From Campylobacterales bacterium (GTDB lineage Bacteria > Campylobacterota > Campylobacteria > Campylobacterales > Sulfurimonadaceae), in contig JAJRQV010000063.1 in the NCBI GenBank assembly GCA_024280035.1, positions 1 to 64,000 of the forward strand: a DNA stretch of 64,000 bases, given 5' to 3'. The first letter of the stretch is position 1. Each line of letters opens with the position of its first letter. Of the stretch, positions 28,456 through 37,171 are shown piece by piece. Both the position numbers and the translations under genes were made by a program. Below the pieces are notes generated by a model. That model saw only the letters and a list, made by a program, of their open reading frames with translations. It did no database searches and was not told the origin of the DNA.

Positions 28456-28555
28456 GGCACTTTGCCTAAAAAGGTCTTGTAGGCACTTTTACAAGTCTAT
28501 CTACAAATTTTATATAAAGAAAATTTAATCTAAGACCTAATGCTTTAAAAGTGCC
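28456..28555. repeat. GGCACTTT repeats in the gap upstream of DUF2018
   Basis: GGCACTTT occurs directly at 28456-28463 and as GGCACTTTT at 28482-28490, and inverted as AAAAGTGCC at 28547-28555. The 190-base gap lies between the thioesterase stop and the DUF2018 start, both on the minus strand, so the element may end one transcript or control the next. No ORF here that I can support. Confidence 0.45.
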
Positions 28556-28561
28556 TCTTTA

Positions 28562-28969
28562 TTAAAGTTTTTGTACAAACCATGTAAAAGTAGCCAGCGT
28601 ACATAAAAGTTCATTACTATCTTTTACCTCAACATAAATTTCAAGCGAAGCTCGTCCTTTTTTTTCAAGTTGAAGTCTAAAATTTTCGACAGATTCTTCT
28701 TCACTACGAGCATAAGCCACAATAGTTTTTGCTGCAGGTTTTTTGTATTTAACCTCTGCCCCACGTAAAAGAGGAATAACCCTACCCTCAAGTTCAGGAA
28801 AAAGTGATTGCAAATGTAAACCACTTTTTGTTTCTGCAAGTGTAAACTGCGCACCTGCATGAATAGTTTTAATATGATTTAAAACATTTTCACTACACTC
28901 TAAAGAGAGTTCATTTTCACTCTCGTGTATTCCAATATGTTTGACAAAAGGTATATCTAAAGCTTTCAT
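28562..28969 (-). CDS. Hotdog-fold thioesterase (DUF4442-like)
   Basis: This 135-residue protein has the hotdog layout: LNHIKTIHAGAQFTLAETKSGLHL matches the central helix region with a His, followed by VKYKKPAAKTIVAYA and a LCTLATFTWFV strand. It probably hydrolyses an acyl-CoA or acyl-ACP in the cytoplasm; substrate unknown. The ATG overlaps the RND pump stop by one base (TAATG), indicating coupling to the pump gene. That pairing is unusual and may hint at lipid-linked cargo. Confidence 0.78.
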   Translation of the reverse strand: MKALDIPFVKHIGIHESENELSLECSENVLNHIKTIHAGAQFTLAETKSGLHLQSLFPELEGRVIPLLRGAEVKYKKPAAKTIVAYARSEEESVENFRLQLEKKGRASLEIYVEVKDSNELLCTLATFTWFVQKL

Positions 28970-31900
28970 TATTCTTCTTTAATTTTTATGTTTTTCACCT
29001 TATAAACTACACTATATAAAAGGGGTACAAAGATAAGATTAAGTACAGTTGCCCAAGCAATTCCAAAACCTAAAGAAATTGCCATAGGCTGTAAAATCAT
29101 TGCCTGCCCTGAGGCAAAAAAGATCAGAGTGGAAAGTCCTAAAACAGTTGTAATTGAGGTTAAAACAATAGGTCGTAAACGGGTTCTTGCCTTATGTACA
29201 AGCTCATCTATATTTTTAGCGTCTTGTATAAAAAGTACCATTAACAGACCATCATTAACCACAACGCCCGCAAGACCAATAGCTCCAATGAGACTTGGCA
29301 TGGTAAGATTCATACCCATAATAAGATGCCCAAGTAAAACACCAAACCAGACTAAAAATACAACATTAGATAAAACAATAAGGGGTTTAACTAAGGAGTC
29401 AAATAACCAAACTAAGGTAATAAAAATTAAAAACAGTGCCACTAAAGCAGCTTGTGAAAGTTCACGTTTTGTTTTATTGTTTTCTTCTTGTTCCCCTTTT
29501 ATATCCACCCCATAACCATCATCTTTTAGTTCTTGCATTAAAGGGGCTAAAAATTCTGTAATCTCACCTGCTGTCACCTTCTCTTTGTTTAAACTGGCAA
29601 AAATCGAACGGATACGTTTACCATCTGACTTATCAATACTCACATATGCCGTTTGTAAAATAAAATCAGCTATCTCTTTTAAACGCACACGTTTTTGTGT
29701 ACTAGTAATATTAATCTCCAAATTATACAGATCAGCATAAGAGTCTTTCTGACTACTTTCAACACGAATACGGACTAAACCGGATTCATTAAACATCTTT
29801 CCATACTCACCCTTAAGGTAATAAGCACGCAGTTCACGGTTAAGTACCTCTTCCGTAAAACCAAGTTTTTGACCATAAGCATTGATTTTAAGTTTAAGCT
29901 CTTTCTCTCCTTCATTCGCATCATTAGCAATATTAAAAACACCCTCTTTTTCTCGCATTTTATCTTCAATACGGTGAAGCCCTTCTAAGAGCTGAGCATC
30001 ATTTTTTCCGGACAAGGCAATTTCTACATCATTTTTAACAATACCCGTACCTGGTGTAGTCACACGAATCTCATCAAAGACCTTAACCCCATTAACTTCT
30101 TGTTCTTCAAAAGGTTTAATCAGTTTTTTAATATCTTCAGCAATCAAAACGGCATCTCTCTCACGTGTTAAAAGGCTTGCATTATATTCTAAAGAGATAT
30201 ACGGATTAATATAACGTTCAAAAAAGTTTGTAGGAGCATGTTCATTTAAATCAATAAAAATATGAAAAAGATTTTCCCCCACTTCTGCATGGTTTTTAGC
30301 GTCAACACGCATACCTACCGTAGAAGTAACTGAGATCATCTCACCTTCTTTACGGTAATTCATAATAACCTTTTCTATCTCAGAAATCACCTTTTCAGAA
30401 TCTTCCAAATCATGATTAATCTCTAATTTACCCGTAATATAAACCTGTGTTACATCAAAACTTGGGAAAAGTTGAAAACGTGTTTGTGAAGCTAAGAGAA
30501 CGGTTCCTGCAATAATAACAATCAACATAAGCGCTAAGGCACTCTTTTTTGCTTTCATTAAAAAATATAATGTTTTTTCGTAATTCGTATAAAGTTTATC
30601 CCACATGTCATGACTCATATGGTCTTCATGACGAACAGTTAAAAAGTCTTTTGCATGAAGAGGTAAAAAGTAGAAGGCTTCAAAAAGAGAACTTAGAAGT
30701 AAAACAGAGATCATAATTGGTAAAATTCGAATAAAGGCACCCATTTCTCCTGTCATCATTAACAAAGGTAAAAAAGCAAAAACAGTGGTTAAGGTTGCCG
30801 CAAGTACCGCTGGAAACATCTCTATCGTTCCTTCAACAACAGCCGTACGTCTGTCTTCTCCCATCTCTAAGTGTCGGTAAATATTTTCAGCAACAACAAT
30901 AGCCTCATCCACAAGCATTCCAAGGGCGATTAATCCCCCTAATAAAGAGAGCATATTTAAAGAAAAACCTATCTTTTCCGTCACAATAAGCCCTATCATA
31001 AAAGACAAGGGAATTCCAATAGCAACCACAAAGGCTATCCCTCTGTTGACACTTAGCATCATTGCAACAAAAACAAGAAAAAGCCCAAATAAGATATTTG
31101 AGAATACTACATTTAAACGGTTTTTAATCCAAACAGAAGTATCTGAATACACATCAAACTTATAAGCAGGATATTTAACTTGGTACTCTTTTAAGAGGGA
31201 ACGAATCTGTTTAACTAAAACAATAGCAGAACCTGAACGTGATTTTGTAATATTAATGCTAATGGTAGGCAGACCATTAAAATGCGAAATCTCACTCTGT
31301 TCGGAAATAGTAAATTCTATATCTGCCACATCAATAAGACGCACTTTTTTACCAGAGATGTTCAGACGCATATCTTTTAATTTGGCAAGTTCTGTTTCAC
31401 CATTACTCGTACTAATATACAGATGCCGTCCACTTTGTTTAATGGTTCCAATAGGAAAGATGGAACTAATAGAAGCCAATGCTTTAACAACCGCGTCACT
31501 TTGAAGCCCATAAGCTTTAATTTTTGAAAGGTTAATGCGTATAAGAAGTTCTTCATCCGCATCTCCACGAATAGTTATCTCATTTAAATCTTTAAATAAA
31601 GAAACATCTGCTTTAAGTATATCTGCCATCTCTAAAAGTTTAGACGTAGGCATATCCCCAGAAATTGAGATTTGAACCAGAGGAATAGACTCTTCATGCA
31701 AACGGGCAATTGGTTCATCCATATCGGCAGGAAGGTCTCTTTTTATCTTAGCAATTACATCTTTTACATCATTGAGTGCTGAAATATTATCTGAGCCAGG
31801 TTTGATATCTGCCACAATAGCAAAACTACCATTTTTAACTAAGGTATCAATACCATCTAATACGTTAATGTTTTTAAGTTCATCTTCAATACTTTTGACT

Positions 31901-32094
31901 GCCATCTTATCCATAATATCAGCACTTGTTCCAGGATAAGCCCCATTAATAAGCACCTTATCCATCTGAACAGGAGGAAAAATCTCTTTAGGAATATTAA
32001 TATAGGCTAAGACTGAAAGTAAAAATATAAAAGCAAGAAAGATATGATTTAAAAGAGGCTTATCAATAGCAAATTCAATAAATTTTCGTAACAC
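28969..32094 (-). CDS. RND-superfamily efflux transporter (AcrB/CusA-like inner-membrane pump)
   Basis: The 1041-residue protein has the RND topology: one N-terminal TM, a large periplasmic porter loop (about 33-335), five or six TMs, a second loop (about 555-855) and five more TMs. GGLIALGMLVDEAIVVAENIYRHL includes the TM4 acidic residue of proton-coupled pumps, and IGAIGLAGVVVNDGLLMV is the matching second-half segment. No membrane-fusion protein or TolC-like gene is beside it; adaptors would have to come from elsewhere. It is coupled to the thioesterase. Substrate cannot be told: the sequence lacks the Met clusters typical of CusA and the long Phe-rich drug pocket cannot be judged by eye. 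Confidence 0.92.
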   Translation of the reverse strand: MLRKFIEFAIDKPLLNHIFLAFIFLLSVLAYINIPKEIFPPVQMDKVLINGAYPGTSADIMDKMAVKSIEDELKNINVLDGIDTLVKNGSFAIVADIKPGSDNISALNDVKDVIAKIKRDLPADMDEPIARLHEESIPLVQISISGDMPTSKLLEMADILKADVSLFKDLNEITIRGDADEELLIRINLSKIKAYGLQSDAVVKALASISSIFPIGTIKQSGRHLYISTSNGETELAKLKDMRLNISGKKVRLIDVADIEFTISEQSEISHFNGLPTISINITKSRSGSAIVLVKQIRSLLKEYQVKYPAYKFDVYSDTSVWIKNRLNVVFSNILFGLFLVFVAMMLSVNRGIAFVVAIGIPLSFMIGLIVTEKIGFSLNMLSLLGGLIALGMLVDEAIVVAENIYRHLEMGEDRRTAVVEGTIEMFPAVLAATLTTVFAFLPLLMMTGEMGAFIRILPIMISVLLLSSLFEAFYFLPLHAKDFLTVRHEDHMSHDMWDKLYTNYEKTLYFLMKAKKSALALMLIVIIAGTVLLASQTRFQLFPSFDVTQVYITGKLEINHDLEDSEKVISEIEKVIMNYRKEGEMISVTSTVGMRVDAKNHAEVGENLFHIFIDLNEHAPTNFFERYINPYISLEYNASLLTRERDAVLIAEDIKKLIKPFEEQEVNGVKVFDEIRVTTPGTGIVKNDVEIALSGKNDAQLLEGLHRIEDKMREKEGVFNIANDANEGEKELKLKINAYGQKLGFTEEVLNRELRAYYLKGEYGKMFNESGLVRIRVESSQKDSYADLYNLEINITSTQKRVRLKEIADFILQTAYVSIDKSDGKRIRSIFASLNKEKVTAGEITEFLAPLMQELKDDGYGVDIKGEQEENNKTKRELSQAALVALFLIFITLVWLFDSLVKPLIVLSNVVFLVWFGVLLGHLIMGMNLTMPSLIGAIGLAGVVVNDGLLMVLFIQDAKNIDELVHKARTRLRPIVLTSITTVLGLSTLIFFASGQAMILQPMAISLGFGIAWATVLNLIFVPLLYSVVYKVKNIKIKEE

Positions 32095-32196
32095 TTGTAT
32101 TCCTTAACATCAAATGAGTACATACCCATTTTATTACATTTAACACTCTGTTTTTTTAGTACTTATCTGCAGTTTAACTGCATTTTCTTTTATCCC

Positions 32197-32481
32197 TCAA
32201 AACAGTGTATCTAAGATTTGATTTTTAAATTTTTTCTGTTCAACCTCAGAAGAGATGATTTTACGTTCTTCTTTAAGACTTTTATATTCACGTTCTAGCC
32301 CTGAAATACTTCGACTTTTATAATAAATACTGCTTTGTAAAAAAATCTTAGGAAAAGCCAGTAATAAAACAATCATTATCATTAATAAAACCGTAAAAAG
32401 GTAGTGAACACTTAACTCTTTTTGTTCACCCAGAACCGTCTCAATCTCATCTAGGATTTCGTGTTTATCATTCAAACTCAA
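32197..32481 (-). CDS. FtsL-like small membrane protein next to rsmH
   Basis: This 94-residue protein has a short cytoplasmic N-terminus, one TM helix (about 25-47) and a C-terminal coiled-coil-like segment (SGLEREYKSLKEERKIISSEVEQ). That is the FtsL/FtsB divisome layout. The start overlaps the rsmH stop by 14 bases; in many bacteria ftsL follows rsmH (mraW) directly. FtsL is hard to find by sequence, so location and topology are the main support. A 102-base gap to the RND gene follows; it holds a short palindrome (32168-32182) and no gene I can support. Confidence 0.6.
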   Translation of the reverse strand: MSLNDKHEILDEIETVLGEQKELSVHYLFTVLLMIMIVLLLAFPKIFLQSSIYYKSRSISGLEREYKSLKEERKIISSEVEQKKFKNQILDTLF

Positions 32482-33382
32482 AAACCCTCATCTTTGCAGA
32501 ACGTGAACGTACATTCTCTTTTACCTCATCGGCTTTTGCCTCATAAGGTTTACGTGTTATAAGCTTACCTAAAGAGTGATTGTTTCCACATTCACATCGC
32601 ATTGCTTCAGGGGGGCAGATACACTTTAATGACCATTTTTTAAACCTCTGTTTGACAATACGGTCTTCTAAAGAGTGAAACGAGATAATAGCAACCTTAG
32701 CCTTATGTAAACCTGCTTTTTCAATGGCATCTAAAAGTCTTGTTAATTCACCCAATTCATCATTAACTTCAATACGAATGGCTTGAAAGACTAAGGTTGA
32801 AGGGTGAATTTTTTTACCCCGTGGCGCAAAAGGACGAATCACTGCAGAGAGCTCTTTAGCCGAATGTAAAGGACGTGATTTTATAATCTCAGAAGCAACA
32901 TGTTTAGCATTACGAACCTCACCATACTCAAATAAAATACGCTCTAACTCTTTTTGAGAATAGGTATTTACCACGTCTAAGGCAGAAAAGTCACGGGTAG
33001 AATCCATACGCATATCTAAGTTTTCAGAGTCAAAACCAAAACCACGTGTTTTTTCATCTAACTGCAAAGAAGAGACACCAATGTCAGCTAAGAGCCCACG
33101 GATAGTGCTATTTTCTTGAAATATTTCTTCTGAGATCTCAGAAAATCTACCTTTTTTTATCTGCACACGCTCTTTAAAAGAGTCCAGTCGTTTCCTTGAA
33201 AAGTCAATCGCTGTTTGATCTTGGTCAATGCCAATAAGACTAATATTTTTATTTGTTTCCAAGATTAACGAGCTGTGTCCAGCATATCCCATGGTACAGT
33301 CAATTACAATGCCCTCTTGTATATCAGAAAAAGTCTTTTCAACTTCTCTATATAAAACAGGGATATGGGGAATATTTTCCAA
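32468..33382 (-). CDS. rsmH: 16S rRNA (cytosine1402-N4)-methyltransferase
   Basis: RsmH methylates C1402 in the 16S P-site region with SAM. Marks are HIPVLYREV near the start, DCTMGYAGHSSLIL (SAM loop), GLLADIGVSSLQLDEKTRGFGF, RMD, and ISFHSLEDRIVKQRF near the C-terminus. The ORF extends to 33466, but homologues begin just before HIPVL. TTG 33380-33382 has GAGG about eight bases upstream, so I prefer it (304 residues). The 3' end overlaps the FtsL-like gene by 14 bases. Confidence 0.94.
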   Translation of the reverse strand: MENIPHIPVLYREVEKTFSDIQEGIVIDCTMGYAGHSSLILETNKNISLIGIDQDQTAIDFSRKRLDSFKERVQIKKGRFSEISEEIFQENSTIRGLLADIGVSSLQLDEKTRGFGFDSENLDMRMDSTRDFSALDVVNTYSQKELERILFEYGEVRNAKHVASEIIKSRPLHSAKELSAVIRPFAPRGKKIHPSTLVFQAIRIEVNDELGELTRLLDAIEKAGLHKAKVAIISFHSLEDRIVKQRFKKWSLKCICPPEAMRCECGNNHSLGKLITRKPYEAKADEVKENVRSRSAKMRVFEFE

Positions 33383-33552
33383 ACAGCTAACCTCAGATAT
33401 TAAGTTGAACCCCCTTGATACAGATATAATCTTCTTTTTACCTTCAAAAAGGGTTTTCAAAAACATTATATCTGTTCACAGGGTTTAATCGCTCTAATAA
33501 TAGCGAAAACACGCTTATGTTATACTACCTGCATATTTAAACAAGGTATTTT

Positions 33553-34140
33553 ATGCTCGATTACTTAAAACCTGAACTCGCATCCCTCTCTCGCTCTATG
33601 TTTCAAAAAGACTTTTTTGGACTCTATCACGGTTCAATTTCTGCTAAAACAGACTCAAATCGTTTTATTATTAATAGAAAAGATACTATTTTTCATAATA
33701 TGAACGAAGATAATTTACTTGAGCTAGGGCATAATCGCGACTACCGATGGAAAGAAGCCAGTATTGATGCAGCCATTCATGCTGAGATTTATTCACAAAT
33801 TTCAGATGCTAAGTTCATCAGTTTTTCAATGCCTCCGTATGCAACGGCATACAGTTTTAATCATTTAGTTATTTCACCTCAAGATTATTTTGGGCATTTA
33901 GACTTAAAATCCATTACAATTTATGATCCAAAATGTTTTGAAGATTGGTACGACAGAGCCAGTTCTGAAATACCCCAACATTTTCTAAAAAATGGTACTA
34001 ATATTATGGTAATTAAGGGATATGGCGTTTATGCGTACTCAAGAGACCTGCACTCCATGACCAAGGCATTAGCTATCTTAGAAAAGTCATGTCGTCTGCT
34101 TATGCTTGGGTATGTTACTAAGGATCAAATCCTAGAGTAA
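33553..34140 (+). CDS. Class II aldolase/adducin-fold protein lacking the metal-binding histidines
   Basis: This 195-residue protein follows the class II aldolase (FucA/AraD) pattern: LYHGSISAK, SIDAAIHAEIY, MPPYATAYS, ISPQDYFG and KGYGVYAYSRDL. The features that make these enzymes zinc aldolases are missing. The family's acidic nucleophile is Asp72 rather than Glu. The HxH in the HTHPPYATA motif reads FSM (Phe91, Met93), and the third His, in HGVYA, is Tyr157. So it is probably not a zinc aldolase and may bind a ligand or another protein. The surrounding fold motifs remain well conserved, so it does not look like a decaying gene. It is divergent from rsmH and convergent with bioA. Confidence 0.8.
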   Translation: MLDYLKPELASLSRSMFQKDFFGLYHGSISAKTDSNRFIINRKDTIFHNMNEDNLLELGHNRDYRWKEASIDAAIHAEIYSQISDAKFISFSMPPYATAYSFNHLVISPQDYFGHLDLKSITIYDPKCFEDWYDRASSEIPQHFLKNGTNIMVIKGYGVYAYSRDLHSMTKALAILEKSCRLLMLGYVTKDQILE

Positions 34141-34243
34141 TGAGGTAATGAGAGCATTACGGCTTTGAACTAAAACCGTTCTTAACGTGTTTATCTTAAT
34201 GCGTGAAACGAATGCCTCATCGCTTCCTTACGCCTTTACCCAA

Positions 34244-35542
34244 TTAAGGCAAAGACGTAATCGCATCATAAGCGGTGTTAAACATTAAATCCATTTCATC
34301 TTCAGTAATAATATACGGTGGCATAAAATAAACAATATGCCCTAAAGGACGTAAAAGAACCCCTTTTTCTAAACCATATTGATACACTTTTAGACCTATT
34401 CTCTCTTCACTCTTGTAACCTTGAAGTTCAACAGCAATAATCATCCCCGTTTGACGAACTTCTTTAACATTTTTTAAATCTTTAAAACGTTCCGTAGATT
34501 TTCTCATATAATCCGCAACTTTTCTGTTTTTTTCAATAATGTTTTCATTTTCAAAAATATCCAGTGTAGCATTAGCTGCAGCACAGGCTAAGGCATTTCC
34601 CGTATACGAATGGGAGTGTAAAAAAGCTTTATTTAAAGAGTAGTCACGATAAAAAGATTGATAAATTTCATCTGAGGTTAACACCACAGAAAGAGGCAGG
34701 TACCCTCCCGTAAGCCCCTTAGAAAGAACAATAAAATCAGGGCTAATATTAGCCGATTCACAGGCAAAAAGTGTCCCTGTTCGACCAAAACCAACCATCA
34801 CTTCATCTGCAATAAGATGCACATTATATTTTGTACAGAGTTCACGTGCAAGACTAAGATATAAAGGATTATACATATGCATTGAACCTGCTCCTTGAAC
34901 CAGAGGTTCTACAATCAAAGCGGCAATTTCATCTGCCTTAGTTGCAAAAAGTTCCTCTAAGGAGTCAGCTGCTTTTTGTGCCGCTTCTTCACTCATATCA
35001 ACAGGTACAGGTGTCTGTTCACATGGAATCAAGAGCGGTTCATACGTGTCTTTATAGAGTTGCACATCTCCAACAGACAAGGCACCTAAGGTCTCTCCAT
35101 GGTAGGAGTTACTTAATGAAACAAAGAGTGATTTTTCCAAACCTCTGTTTTTGTGCGTATGATACGAAAGTTTTAAGGCAACTTCTACTGCTGAAGATCC
35201 ATTATCTGCATAAAAACACTTATCTAAACCCTTTGGTGTTAATGTAACCAGACGTTCCGAAAGCCTAACAATGCCTTCATGCGTAAATCCAGCCAATATA
35301 ACATGTTCTAAAGTGTCTAATTGTTCTTTAACCTTAGCATTAATATAGGGGTTAACATGACCTAACATATTAACCCACCACGAGCTAATTGCATCGATAT
35401 ACTTATTCCCATCGAAGTCTTTAAGCCAAACACCTTCAGCAGATTGGATTGGAATCATTGGTAAAAACTCATGGTCTTTCATCTGTGTACATGGATGCCA
35501 TATAACACTTAAGTCACGTTGTGCAATCTCTTTGTTAGTCAT
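34244..35542 (-). CDS. bioA: Adenosylmethionine-8-amino-7-oxononanoate aminotransferase
   Basis: This PLP enzyme makes 7,8-diaminopelargonate in biotin synthesis using SAM as amino donor. The 432-residue protein shows WHPCTQMKDHE at the N-terminus (a BioA hallmark), YADNGSSAVEVALKL, IADEVMVGFGRTGTLFAC, and the PLP lysine in LSKGLTGGYLPLS. The C-terminal LRPLGHIVYFMPPY is also typical. No other biotin gene lies within the window. It is convergent with the aldolase-like gene over 103 bases and divergent from the ppiD-like gene over 154 bases. Confidence 0.95.
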   Translation of the reverse strand: MTNKEIAQRDLSVIWHPCTQMKDHEFLPMIPIQSAEGVWLKDFDGNKYIDAISSWWVNMLGHVNPYINAKVKEQLDTLEHVILAGFTHEGIVRLSERLVTLTPKGLDKCFYADNGSSAVEVALKLSYHTHKNRGLEKSLFVSLSNSYHGETLGALSVGDVQLYKDTYEPLLIPCEQTPVPVDMSEEAAQKAADSLEELFATKADEIAALIVEPLVQGAGSMHMYNPLYLSLARELCTKYNVHLIADEVMVGFGRTGTLFACESANISPDFIVLSKGLTGGYLPLSVVLTSDEIYQSFYRDYSLNKAFLHSHSYTGNALACAAANATLDIFENENIIEKNRKVADYMRKSTERFKDLKNVKEVRQTGMIIAVELQGYKSEERIGLKVYQYGLEKGVLLRPLGHIVYFMPPYIITEDEMDLMFNTAYDAITSLP

Positions 35543-35696
35543 GTTATAGCCTTTTCTTGTATAAAAGTGATAAAATTGTACTAAAAATGCCCTTTAATGT
35601 TACATATTAATTTATTCGTATAAGTATATGCAATATTTATCCAAATTTAATAGCTAATTCACTAAAATAAGCATAATTTAAACAAGGGTTCTTTCT

Positions 35697-37169
35697 ATGA
35701 TCACATGGATGCAAAAACATCGTAAATATTTAATTGTAACTTTATGGATTAGTGGTGGTGCATTTATTGCAGCCGGTCCAATGTTCGCTATCGGAAGCGG
35801 AAGCTTCTCAGGTCGTAGTGCCGACTCGGTTGCTAAGGTAGGTGAAGTCGAAGTCAGTGTTCATCAACTTAATGCAGCTTATTCTCAACTTTTTTCTCAA
35901 TACAACCAGATGTTTCAAGGAAAATTTGACGAATCTCAAGCCAAGGCCTTTGGTCTTCAACAGCAGGCACTTCGTCAATTAACCAATGAAGCACTCTTGC
36001 TAAACCTTGCTAAAGAGTTCTCTTTGAGTGTTTCTGATCAAGAAGTTAGTGACAACCTTAGAGAAACACCTGCTTTTCAGCAAAACAATAGTTTTCACAA
36101 AGAGACCTATATTAAAGTCCTTAAACAAAACCATTTAACACCAAAACTTTATGAAGCTGATGTTAAACGTCGTCTTAAACTTAATAAACTTATGAAAATT
36201 CTTGAACCACGTGCCCTGCCTCTTGAGAATGAAGCCGTTGCAACCGCCTTATATATTAATGATAAGATTTCATACAAGGTTCTAGATGCCTCAATGATTA
36301 AGGTAGATACTTCAGAAGATAAGCTCAAGGCTTACTGGGAAGAAAATAAAATGGCATATATGAATGAGCCATCGTTTCAACTTGAAGCCATTGAACAAGT
36401 CGCTGTAAAAGGGAACTATACAGAAGATGAAATCAAAGAAACTTATGAAAAAGATAAACATACTTTTACAAAGGTTTCAGGTGAGATAAAAAGTTTAGAA
36501 GAGGCTCAAGAAGATATTATTTCAGCACTTAATATAAAAGCTACTAATAAAGAAGCACTTCGTACCTATATTGCTTACAAAAAAGACAAACTTACTGATG
36601 ATGTACACAAACAACTTTTTACCATTACACAAAGTTCAAACCCTTTTGGTTCAGAAGTTTATAAGAAAATTTCTAAACTAAATTTAGACAAGCCTCACCT
36701 GAAACCTCAAGAGATTAATGGTAAGTTCTTTATCTTTAAACTTCTAAAGTCAAAACCAAGTGAGCCTAAAACATATGAACAAGCAGCCGCTGCAGTTAAA
36801 ACAGACTTCCTAACAAGCCAAACAGAAATACAATTAGATGAACTGGCTAAAAACTCAGTAGCAACCTTTACTGGAAAAACCTCACCTTTTTTAACACGTG
36901 AAAGTATTAATAAGCTTGCACCCCTTGGAGAGTACGAAGCAGCCGAGTTTCTTGAGCAACTCTTTGCCCAACACGAAAAACGGGGATATATAAAACTTAA
37001 AGATAAAAAAATCGTATTATTTAATATTTTGGAACAGCAATTGCTTAAAAAAGAGAATAACAATCAAGAGAAAAATGTGTTACGTCTTAAAACATCTCTC
37101 TTGAATGATGGTTTACTTAAACAATTAGAAGCGCATTACCCTGTGACTTCATATTTAGAAGGAAAATAA
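35697..37169 (+). CDS. Membrane-anchored SurA/PpiD-like periplasmic chaperone
   Basis: This 490-residue protein starts with a short cytoplasmic tail, a TM (about 12-31) and a SurA_N-like helical region (VAKVGEVEVSVHQLNAAYSQL onward, with LRQLTNEALLLNLAKEFSLSVSDQEV). This is the PpiD design for helping proteins leave the Sec channel and fold in the periplasm. A canonical parvulin PPIase motif is not evident; the central part is diverged. It lies three bases before ftsA, and the same pairing occurs in Campylobacter, so division genes may depend on its transcription. Confidence 0.85.
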   Translation: MITWMQKHRKYLIVTLWISGGAFIAAGPMFAIGSGSFSGRSADSVAKVGEVEVSVHQLNAAYSQLFSQYNQMFQGKFDESQAKAFGLQQQALRQLTNEALLLNLAKEFSLSVSDQEVSDNLRETPAFQQNNSFHKETYIKVLKQNHLTPKLYEADVKRRLKLNKLMKILEPRALPLENEAVATALYINDKISYKVLDASMIKVDTSEDKLKAYWEENKMAYMNEPSFQLEAIEQVAVKGNYTEDEIKETYEKDKHTFTKVSGEIKSLEEAQEDIISALNIKATNKEALRTYIAYKKDKLTDDVHKQLFTITQSSNPFGSEVYKKISKLNLDKPHLKPQEINGKFFIFKLLKSKPSEPKTYEQAAAAVKTDFLTSQTEIQLDELAKNSVATFTGKTSPFLTRESINKLAPLGEYEAAEFLEQLFAQHEKRGYIKLKDKKIVLFNILEQQLLKKENNNQEKNVLRLKTSLLNDGLLKQLEAHYPVTSYLEGK

Positions 37170-37171
37170 TC

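Noticed and set aside
29129-29515. Plus-strand 128-residue ORF inside the RND gene
   Set aside because: It is antisense to a conserved transmembrane region of the pump; composition is that of a shadow frame.
32168-32182. Palindrome TGCAGTT-T-AACTGCA as a terminator
   Set aside because: The T-rich stretch follows it on the plus strand, where no gene ends; both neighbours are on the minus strand. It may be an operator, but nothing else supports that.
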